Shown piece by piece: positions 1-5,465 of a DNA stretch of 6,633 nucleotides. The first letter of the stretch is position 1. The number at the start of each line of letters is the position of its first letter. The stretch spans positions 1 through 6,633 of the forward strand of contig CAYWTL010000107.1 of the NCBI GenBank assembly GCA_964460245.1, in the 5' to 3' direction. A program made the translations under genes and the position numbers. Origin of the DNA: JAXDBM01 sp964460245. GTDB lineage: Bacteria; Desulfobacterota; Syntrophia; Syntrophales; Fen-1087. A model generated the notes under the pieces. The model was given only the letters and a program-made list of their open reading frames with translations. It was not told the DNA's origin and searched no databases.

Positions 1-1518
1 CTGATGCAGACATTCGACGAGATATACATCCTTGACCTTCACGGCAACAGCAAGAAAAAGGAGAAATGCCCCGACGGGTCAAGGGATGAAAACGTCTTCG
101 ACATCCGGCAGGGTGTGGCCATCGGCATATTCGTGAAACGCCAATCTGCCGAAAAAGATACGGCGGTCGTCCGCCATGCGCATCTGTGGGGGATCCGGGA
201 AGTCTTCGGTAATGACGCCCAGAAAGAGAAAACGCCTGTCAGCGGCAAATATGTGTGGCTGCGTGAGAACGCGATTGAGACGACAACCTGGACACCTCTA
301 ATGCCTCAACCGCCTCATTATCTATTTGTGCCGCAGGACAGAGAACATCTGCCGGAATATGAACAGGGTTGGAAAGTAAATGAAATGATGCCGATAAACT
401 CGGTTGGTATTGTCACATCCCGTGATCACCTTTCCATCCACATGACACGTCAGGAAGCAAAAGATGTTCTAAAACGATTCATCTCTTTACCGACAGAAAT
501 AGCACGTCAAGAGTTAAAAATTGGTAATGATTCAACGGATTGGAAAATCAGTAAAGCTCAAGACGATCTGAAGGAAACAAATCTTGCGGAAAAAAATCTG
601 ATAGAAATTTCTTATCGCCCTTTCGACAATAGATATACTTATTATACTGGTGTTTCTGGAGGAATTCATAGTAGGCCTCGACCAGAAGTTATGCTTAACA
701 TGATGAAGGTCAACCTTGCAATTTTGACCAGCAGAATGACAAAAGGCGAGTTATTTCAACATTCTTTCGTGACGCAACATCCATCCGAAAAAATTCTGCT
801 GTCAGCAAAAACATCCAACAACAGTTTTCATTTTCCCTTGTATCTCTACCCTAATGAAGAAAAGGTAGATCTTTTTACCGTAAACAAGATTAATGATGAG
901 AACAGCAACCGGTGTCCAAATTTAGCCTCCTCTTTTATCGATATTTTTTCTTCCAGATTAGGCTTAACATTCATCCTCGACGGCCGGGGCGACCGTCTCC
1001 AGACCTTCGGACCGGAAGATGTTTTCCATTACATGTACGCTGTCTTTCATTCGCCGTCCTATCGAAGCCGCTACGCCGAATTTCTGAAGATCGACTTTCC
1101 GCGCCTTCCCCTGACCTCGGATGTCGGTCTTTTCCGCAGCCTCTGCGAACTGGGCCGGGAACTCACGTCTTTGCACCTGATGGAAAAACATCCTGCGTCG
1201 GCAATCGGTTTCCCGATCGCCGGCGACAGCGCAGTGGACGTCGTCCGCTACACCGAGCCGGGCCAGGGCAGCGACGCGGGCAGGGTCTGGATCAACAAGA
1301 CACAGTATTTCGAGGGCGTCCCCCCGGAAATCTGGGCCTTCCATGTGGGCGGGTACCAGGTCTGTCAGAAATGGCTCAAAGACCGCAAGGGAAGGCAGCT
1401 CACCTACGACGACATCACCCACTATCAGCGCATCTGCGCCGCCCTGGGCGAAACCATCCGCCTCATGGCCGAGATCGACCGCGTCATCGATACGCATGGC
1501 GGTTGGCCATTGAAATAA
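1..1518 (+). CDS. Type ISP/IIG-like restriction-modification enzyme, C-terminal part (5' end outside window)
   Basis: Probable C-terminal portion of a single-chain restriction-modification protein that methylates adenine-N6 and recognises the DNA target. The frame is open to the left edge (CTG precedes the first ATG at 4), so 505 residues of a much longer protein are visible. Residues numbered from that ATG: 1-75 hold the end of the gamma-type N6-methylase fold, with FDEIYILDLHGN and the GVAIGIFVK strand. About 75-320 looks like the target-recognition region (YRPFDNRYTYY, SRPRPEVM). About 320-504 is a conserved C-terminal domain with FGPEDVFHYMYAVFHSP, a spacing typical of the type ISP C-terminal specificity domain (Pfam Type_ISP_C). 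Catalytic NPPY, helicase and nuclease motifs would lie upstream and cannot be checked. The recognition region is markedly AT-rich compared with both flanks. No terminator is visible after the stop. The family call is from recalled motif patterns; an orphan methyltransferase is the main alternative. Confidence 0.85.
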   Translation: MMQTFDEIYILDLHGNSKKKEKCPDGSRDENVFDIRQGVAIGIFVKRQSAEKDTAVVRHAHLWGIREVFGNDAQKEKTPVSGKYVWLRENAIETTTWTPLMPQPPHYLFVPQDREHLPEYEQGWKVNEMMPINSVGIVTSRDHLSIHMTRQEAKDVLKRFISLPTEIARQELKIGNDSTDWKISKAQDDLKETNLAEKNLIEISYRPFDNRYTYYTGVSGGIHSRPRPEVMLNMMKVNLAILTSRMTKGELFQHSFVTQHPSEKILLSAKTSNNSFHFPLYLYPNEEKVDLFTVNKINDENSNRCPNLASSFIDIFSSRLGLTFILDGRGDRLQTFGPEDVFHYMYAVFHSPSYRSRYAEFLKIDFPRLPLTSDVGLFRSLCELGRELTSLHLMEKHPASAIGFPIAGDSAVDVVRYTEPGQGSDAGRVWINKTQYFEGVPPEIWAFHVGGYQVCQKWLKDRKGRQLTYDDITHYQRICAALGETIRLMAEIDRVIDTHGGWPLK

Positions 1519-1553
1519 ATCTGCCCCCCACTAAGCACAACAAAACATCTCCC

Positions 1554-1582
1554 TTGACAACGACGCCATAATTTGGCACCAT
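1554..1582 (+). promoter_or_regulatory. Probable hicAB promoter, giving a near-leaderless transcript
   Basis: A perfect TTGACA -35 box lies at 1554-1559. With a 17-bp spacer, CACCAT at 1577-1582 is a poor -10 (3 of 6), but TGG immediately before it supplies an extended -10 TGn. Transcription would then start at about the hicA ATG (1589), which fits the lack of any Shine-Dalgarno sequence before that ATG. ACGCCAT occurs twice (1563-1569 and 1584-1590), 21 bp apart, on either side of the -10. An imperfect palindrome GCCATAATTTGGC covers 1565-1577. These are candidate binding sites for the HicB autorepressor. The promoter is inferred from pattern only. Confidence 0.5.
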
Positions 1583-1588
1583 TACGCC

Positions 1589-1843
1589 ATGTCGCGCAAG
1601 CACCGAAAAACTCTTGAGCTGATCTTTTCACATCCTCCCAGCGCAAAGGTGAAATGGCGCGATATTGAAGCGTTGTTCCGCGACTTGGGTGCAGAAGTGA
1701 CGGAACGGGAAGGATCGCGCGTCGGTGTCCGACTGTTTGGGGAGCGAAGAGTTTTTCATCGTCCCCACCCGTCGCCCGATGCCGACAAAGGAGCAATAGC
1801 GAGTATTCGCAGATGGTTTGAAAAGAATGGGGTGAAGCCATGA
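1589..1843 (+). CDS. hicA: HicA-family type II toxin (mRNA interferase)
   Basis: An 84-residue protein of the size and layout of HicA toxins, which fold like a double-stranded-RNA-binding domain and cleave mRNA when freed from HicB. Visible features: an N-terminal SRKHRKTLELIF helix typical of one HicA subgroup, a central W-x-x-IEALF helix (23-30), the REGSRVGVRL strand (40-49), the FHRPHP segment (56-61), and a final helix ending in KNGVKP. In many HicA proteins a catalytic histidine follows the GS/GSN turn; here the residue is Arg44, and histidines occur instead at 57 and 60. I recall this GSRV...FHRPHP pattern from other HicA annotations, so it is probably a subgroup trait and not decay, but activity cannot be judged from sequence. 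The stop overlaps the hicB start (ATGA, 1840-1843), so the two are translationally coupled. No ribosome-binding site precedes the ATG. Confidence 0.88.
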   Translation: MSRKHRKTLELIFSHPPSAKVKWRDIEALFRDLGAEVTEREGSRVGVRLFGERRVFHRPHPSPDADKGAIASIRRWFEKNGVKP

Positions 1844-2184
1844 TGAACGTTATGGAGATCAACGGTGTCAAGGCTGTTATCGCCTTCGACCCCGAAATCA
1901 ATATGTTCCGGGGTGAGTTTGTTGGGTTGAACGGCGGCGCCGATTTTTACTCAAACGACATCGATGGATTGCGCCGTGAAGGGGAAACTTCACTGAAGGT
2001 GTTTTTTGAGATGTGCGCTGAAGAGGGGGTTTCCCCCTACCGGAAAACATCCGGCAGATTGAACCTTCGCCTTTCCCAGGAAGTGTACGACAAGGCGGCA
2101 ACAATGGCCAAAGCATCGGGCAAGAGTCTCAACGCCTGGATTGCAGATGTTATCCGTCATGCCGATGACGTACTCACCCGTTAA
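1840..2184 (+). CDS. hicB: HicB-family antitoxin with ribbon-helix-helix C-terminus
   Basis: A 114-residue antitoxin partner of the preceding HicA; it would bind and block the toxin and repress the shared promoter. Residues about 1-60 form the degenerate RNase-H-like HicB fold: VKAVIAFDPEINMFRGEFVGLNGGADF, then a helix with FFEMCAEEGVSPY. Residues about 66-108 (GRLNLRLSQEVYDKAATMAKASGKSLNAWIADVI) match an Arc/MetJ-type ribbon-helix-helix DNA-binding domain, the usual C-terminus of this HicB subgroup. Two adjacent ATGs are possible starts. GGGGTGA at 1829-1835 is 4 nt from the ATG at 1840 but 7 nt from the one at 1843, so the second may be the true start, one residue shorter. Order (toxin first) and overlap are the classic hicAB arrangement. 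Both genes look intact. Confidence 0.88.
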   Translation: MMNVMEINGVKAVIAFDPEINMFRGEFVGLNGGADFYSNDIDGLRREGETSLKVFFEMCAEEGVSPYRKTSGRLNLRLSQEVYDKAATMAKASGKSLNAWIADVIRHADDVLTR

Positions 2185-2225
2185 TTACATCGCTTCCTCG
2201 AGTTCCCGCCAGGAGAGCATTACGA

Positions 2226-2888
2226 ATGAACCGGATGAACCTGAAAACATACCCCTTCAAGGGCTTCATGGACGAAGACGAGGCGCGGCGGCTCTACGAA
2301 CTGGCGCGAGAGGCCGGCCGCCTTGGCCCCTGCCTGGAGATCGGCAGCTACTGCGGGCGATCCGCCGCCTATCTGGGCATGGGCTGCCGGGAAAGCGGCG
2401 GCGTTCTTTTCTCCATCGACCACCACGAGGGTTCGGAGGAGCAGCAGCCCGGCGAGGAGTATTTCGACCCGGAACTCCTCGACCCGGCCACCGGCCGGAT
2501 CGACACCTTCCCCCTCTTCCGGAAAACGATTTCCGACCTCGGCCTGGAAGGCACGGTGATTCCCATCATCGCCGGCTCCGGCGCCGTCGCCCGGAAATGG
2601 TCCACGCCGCTCAGCCTCGTCTTCATCGACGGCGGCCATACCTTCGAGGCGGCCTTCACCGATTACAGCAGTTGGGTCACCCATCTGATGCCCGGCGGAT
2701 TTCTGGTCATTCACGACATCTTCCCGGACCCGGCAAAAGGCGGCCAGGCCCCCCGCTGTGTCTACAACCTTGCCCTGGCATCCGGACTGTTCTCGGAACT
2801 GCCGATGGTCGGGACACTGGGTATCCTGAGGCGGACGGTCTGCGGGGAAATCACGGAAACGGCTCTCGAATGCTGGAAGCGGATTTGA
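2226..2888 (+). CDS. Class I SAM-dependent methyltransferase, substrate unknown
   Basis: A 220-residue Rossmann-fold methyltransferase resembling the Methyltransf_24 / cephalosporin-hydroxylase-like group. Motif I is CLEIGSYCGRSA (36-47), forming the SAM loop. The acidic residue at the end of strand 2 is in FSIDHHEG (62-69). VFIDGGHTFEA (132-142) is the aspartate-containing strand 4 motif typical of this family, whose DGxH can hold a metal in some members. PGGFLVIHDIF (156-166) is the strand 5 motif. No signal peptide or membrane segment is seen, so it is cytoplasmic. The start is well supported: AGGAGA at 2211-2216, 9 nt before the ATG; a second ATG at 2235 would be too far. It begins 41 bp after hicB but is much richer in GC, so it is probably an unrelated neighbour and not part of the toxin-antitoxin unit. 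Its substrate (small molecule, sugar or O-linked group) cannot be predicted from this context. Confidence 0.85.
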   Translation: MNRMNLKTYPFKGFMDEDEARRLYELAREAGRLGPCLEIGSYCGRSAAYLGMGCRESGGVLFSIDHHEGSEEQQPGEEYFDPELLDPATGRIDTFPLFRKTISDLGLEGTVIPIIAGSGAVARKWSTPLSLVFIDGGHTFEAAFTDYSSWVTHLMPGGFLVIHDIFPDPAKGGQAPRCVYNLALASGLFSELPMVGTLGILRRTVCGEITETALECWKRI

Positions 2889-2900
2889 TCCGCAGGATCA
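2879..2900 (+). repeat. Two overlapping, mutually exclusive hairpins at the methyltransferase stop codon
   Basis: GCGGAT-TTG-ATCCGC (2879-2893) is a perfect 6-bp inverted repeat with a 3-base loop spanning the TGA stop. TGATCC-GCA-GGATCA (2886-2900) is a second perfect 6-bp inverted repeat sharing the ATCC arm, so only one can form at a time in RNA. No T-run follows, so this is not a standard intrinsic terminator. It may slow ribosomes or polymerase, protect the 3' end, or be chance. Confidence 0.45.
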
Positions 2901-2984
2901 CCACAGGGGCGGCGGCGATGCCATCCGCGCCGGACCTTCGGGCTTGAGCCCCGGCCTGTCCCCGGCATTCGGGCGCGGGAACCC

Positions 2985-3004
2985 GCTTCCGCATGCTTCC
3001 GCAT
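2985..3004. repeat. 10-bp perfect tandem duplication
   Basis: GCTTCCGCAT occurs twice head to tail (2985-2994 and 2995-3004) in the spacer between the methyltransferase and the PAS/HD-GYP gene. Both copies are identical. It could be a slippage duplication or a paired half-site for a regulator of the downstream gene. No third copy is seen. Confidence 0.6.
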
Positions 3005-3082
3005 TGCAAAACAGCAGGAATTGGCATATCCTGAACCGAACTCCGGCGATCATGAATTGTCCGGCGAAATGAAACGACAGCC

Positions 3083-3087
3083 AGGAA
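3083..3087 (+). promoter_or_regulatory. Ribosome-binding site that decides the PAS/HD-GYP gene start
   Basis: AGGAA lies 8 nt before the ATG at 3096, the best-spaced Shine-Dalgarno in this region. The frame is open further upstream, with a TTG at 3021 (its AGGAA directly abuts the codon, too close to work) and an ATG at 3069 with no good site before it. This favours 3096 as the start. Confidence 0.55.
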
Positions 3088-3095
3088 ATCCGAAT

Positions 3096-5375
3096 ATGCC
3101 GCAAATGAAAAAAAATAAAGCCCGGCCCCAAGCGGAACTTTTTGATCCTCAACCGCAAATCCCGGCAGAGGCAACGGACCCAACCGGGAAAATGCCGACA
3201 GCACAAATTCGGGACGAAAAGGCCGAGACCGTTTTGCCGGCATCCACGGACCGGTACCAGACGATCCTCGCGAATATGGAGGAGGGATATCATGAGGCGG
3301 ACCTGACCGGAAATTTCACGTTCTTCAACCGATCCTTCCAGGAGATGATGGGATATCCGCGCCGGGAACTTTTGGGAATGAATTATCGCCAGTGTGCAAT
3401 CGACGAGGAAAGCAGAAAAAAAGTTCGGGATGCGCACAACTGGGTTTTCCGGACGGGCAAGCCGATCAAGAGCTTCACCTGGGAGATCCTCAGAAAAGAC
3501 GGGACCACAAGGACCGTCGAACTATCCGCGTCCCTGATCCGGGACGGGAACGGTCAACCGACAGGTTTCCGGAGCGTTGTCCGGGACATCACCGAACGGA
3601 TACGGACGGAATCCTCCCTGCGGGAAAGCGAAGAAAAGTATCGTCTGGTCGTGGACAACGCCCGGGAGGCCATTATCGTCACGCAGGATTTGAAGGTGGT
3701 CTTCGCCAACCCGATCGCCACGGAAATGATCGGCCATTCCGAAGAGGTTTTAAAGTCCCGGCCATTCACGGATTTCATCCACCCCGATGACCGCGACCTG
3801 GTTGCCACGAATCACATCAGAAGACTTGCCGGCGAGAAGGCCCCCCCCGTCTATCCCTTCCGGGTGGTCGATCGGGATGGCGCCGTCAGGTGGGTTGAAA
3901 TCAGCGCCGTGGTTGTACCCTGGAAGGGAAGACCGGCCACTCTGAATTTTCTGAACGACATTACCGAGCGCATGTTTGCCGAGGAGGCCCTGCGCAGGAG
4001 CGAATCGACGCTGAAGAGCATCTTTCTCGCCTCCCCTGTGGGAATCGGGCTGACGTCGAACCGGGTCATCCAAGAGGCCAACAACCGACTTTGTGAAATA
4101 CTGGGCTACAGCAGGGAAGAGCTCATCGGCAAAAGCGCGAGGATTCTTTACCCGACGGACGAAGACTACGAATATGTCGGCAGAGAAAAATATGCCCAGC
4201 TCGCACAAAAAGGAACCGGCGCTGTCGAGACCCGCTGGGTCCGGAAGGACGGCGTGATCCTGGAAATCCTGCTCCGGTCATCCTGGCTGGACCCTTCCGA
4301 TCCCGAGGCCGGCGTGACCTTCACGGCCCTGGATATTACCGACCGCAAGCGGACCGAACGCCACTTGATCCGGAGCGAAGCGCAATACCGCCTGCTGACG
4401 GAAAACATACGCGACGTGGTCTGGACCATGGATATGAACATGAACCTGACCTACATCAGCCCCTCCGTCACGCATCACCTGGGTTACACGCCGCAGGAAT
4501 TCATCGCTCTGCCTCTTTCGAAAACCATGACGGCCGAATCATTCCGGGAGGCAACCAGACTCTATGAGGATGTCCGGAAAACCTTTGCGGATCGGGGTCA
4601 CGACGACCTGCGCAACCGCTTCCTGTCAATGCGGGTGGAACATCTTCACAAGAACGGATCCACCTGCTGGTTTGACATATCCTTGACGTTTGTCCATGAT
4701 GAGGAGGGCCATATCACAGGCTTCCAGGGGCTTTCCCGGAACATTACGGAACAGGTGAAGGCCGAGGAAGCGAAGCAGGAAAGCATGCGGAACCTCCGGA
4801 AATCCCTGGGGGCCACCATTCAGGCCATGGCCGTAACCGTTGAAACGCGGGATCCCTACACGGCGGGCCACCAGCGGAGGGTCGCGGACCTGGCCCGCTC
4901 CATTGCCACGGAGATGCAGCTCCCGGGGGACCAGATCGACGGAATCCGCATGGCCGCAACCATCCATGACCTCGGCAAGATCTCCGTGCCCGTGGAGCTT
5001 CTCACCAAGCCGACAAGGCTGACGAAAATCGAATTCGACCTCATCAAGACCCACGCCCAAGCCGGTTACGATATCCTGAAGGACATCGATTTCCCCTGGC
5101 CCATCGCCCGGATGGTTCTGGAGCACCATGAACGGGTGGACGGTTCGGGTTACCCGAACGGCCTGACGCGCGACCAGATCCTGATCGAGTCGCGGATCCT
5201 CTCCGTGGCCGACGTGATCGAAGCGATGGCTTCCCATCGCCCCTACCGTCCCGGCCGGGGCATCCGGGCGGCGCTGGACGAGATCGCGACAAACCGGGGC
5301 ATTCTCTACGACGCGGATGCGGTGGACGCCTGCCTGAGGCTTTTCAGCGAGAAAGGTTACCGGCTGGTGGAGTGA
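3096..5375 (+). CDS. Four-PAS sensor with C-terminal HD-GYP cyclic-di-GMP phosphodiesterase
   Basis: A 759-residue protein (784 if the upstream TTG at 3021 is used) that probably hydrolyses cyclic-di-GMP in response to a signal read by PAS domains. From the ATG at 3096: PAS1 about 51-168 (ends VVRDITER), PAS2 179-293 (ends LNDITER), PAS3 303-418 (ends ALDITDR), PAS4 428-552 (ends LSRNITEQ). Short charged helices of the RESEEKYR type link them. A linker at 553-572 leads to HD-GYP at about 573-759. The HD pair is in IHDLGK (His624-Asp625), the second histidine cluster in LEHHERVDGSGYP (676-687), and SVADVIEAMASHRPYRP follows, so the full signature is present and an active enzyme is expected. 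No GGDEF or EAL domain and no membrane segment or signal peptide is seen, so the signal is likely cytoplasmic. The cofactor bound by each PAS domain cannot be told from sequence. A ~200 bp leader separates it from the methyltransferase, suggesting its own transcription unit. Confidence 0.9.
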   Translation: MPQMKKNKARPQAELFDPQPQIPAEATDPTGKMPTAQIRDEKAETVLPASTDRYQTILANMEEGYHEADLTGNFTFFNRSFQEMMGYPRRELLGMNYRQCAIDEESRKKVRDAHNWVFRTGKPIKSFTWEILRKDGTTRTVELSASLIRDGNGQPTGFRSVVRDITERIRTESSLRESEEKYRLVVDNAREAIIVTQDLKVVFANPIATEMIGHSEEVLKSRPFTDFIHPDDRDLVATNHIRRLAGEKAPPVYPFRVVDRDGAVRWVEISAVVVPWKGRPATLNFLNDITERMFAEEALRRSESTLKSIFLASPVGIGLTSNRVIQEANNRLCEILGYSREELIGKSARILYPTDEDYEYVGREKYAQLAQKGTGAVETRWVRKDGVILEILLRSSWLDPSDPEAGVTFTALDITDRKRTERHLIRSEAQYRLLTENIRDVVWTMDMNMNLTYISPSVTHHLGYTPQEFIALPLSKTMTAESFREATRLYEDVRKTFADRGHDDLRNRFLSMRVEHLHKNGSTCWFDISLTFVHDEEGHITGFQGLSRNITEQVKAEEAKQESMRNLRKSLGATIQAMAVTVETRDPYTAGHQRRVADLARSIATEMQLPGDQIDGIRMAATIHDLGKISVPVELLTKPTRLTKIEFDLIKTHAQAGYDILKDIDFPWPIARMVLEHHERVDGSGYPNGLTRDQILIESRILSVADVIEAMASHRPYRPGRGIRAALDEIATNRGILYDADAVDACLRLFSEKGYRLVE

Positions 5376-5403
5376 CCGTTTTCGGCGCGCTTCGGATTAC
5401 CCC

Positions 5404-5433
5404 TTGACAATAGAACGATCGTTCTACTACAAT
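5404..5433 (+). promoter_or_regulatory. Strong sigma-70-type promoter of the Y-family polymerase gene
   Basis: TTGACA (5404-5409, 6 of 6) and TACAAT (5428-5433, 5 of 6) are separated by an 18-bp spacer. Transcription would begin near 5440, leaving a leader of about 26 nt before the ATG at 5466. The spacer is almost wholly occupied by a perfect palindrome, so a bound repressor would block polymerase access completely. Confidence 0.8.
5411..5426. promoter_or_regulatory. Perfect 16-bp palindromic operator inside the dinB promoter
   Basis: TAGAACGATCGTTCTA reads identically on both strands and sits exactly between the -35 and -10 boxes. Its core GAAC-N4-GTTC has the half-sites and spacing of the LexA (DinR) box known from Gram-positive bacteria, which would fit SOS control of a translesion polymerase. 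It equally resembles TetR-family operators, such as the NemR-type TAGACC-N4-GGTCTA. The palindrome is directly seen; the identity of the repressor is inference. Confidence 0.8.
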
Positions 5434-5457
5434 GCCTCTCCATCGATCAAACCTTCC

Positions 5458-5464
5458 GGTGAGG
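5458..5464 (+). promoter_or_regulatory. Ribosome-binding site raising a start ambiguity for dinB
   Basis: GGTGAGG ends one base before the ATG at 5466, which is too close for normal use, but it is 7 nt from an in-frame TTG at 5472. Initiation at the TTG would remove only two residues. The ATG is kept as the annotated start by convention. Confidence 0.4.
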
Positions 5465-5465
5465 C

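Noticed and set aside
964..1497. 177-codon minus-strand frame within the R-M gene
   Set aside because: It lies opposite the conserved C-terminal domain of the R-M protein and has no family resemblance or plausible start context.
2141..2947. 268-codon + strand frame overlapping hicB's end and the methyltransferase
   Set aside because: Its translation is Arg/Pro/Gly-rich low-complexity sequence typical of an off-frame reading, whereas the 2226-2888 frame has clear methyltransferase motifs and a good ribosome-binding site.
2889..3095. Possible cyclic-di-GMP riboswitch before the HD-GYP gene
   Set aside because: I looked for the conserved core segments of the class I riboswitch and did not find them. 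The hairpins present do not match its architecture.
3021..3095. TTG at 3021 as the start of the PAS/HD-GYP protein
   Set aside because: The AGGAA in front of it abuts the codon with no spacing and the first 25 residues show no domain. The ATG at 3096 has a correctly spaced site. Kept only as an alternative.
5376..5403. Possible intrinsic terminator after the HD-GYP gene
   Set aside because: Only a 3-bp CCG-TTTT-CGG stem is visible and no T-run follows a stable hairpin.
5376..5465. E. coli-type LexA box (CTGT-N8-ACAG) before the polymerase
   Set aside because: No such sequence is present; the only strong symmetric element is the GAAC-N4-GTTC palindrome.
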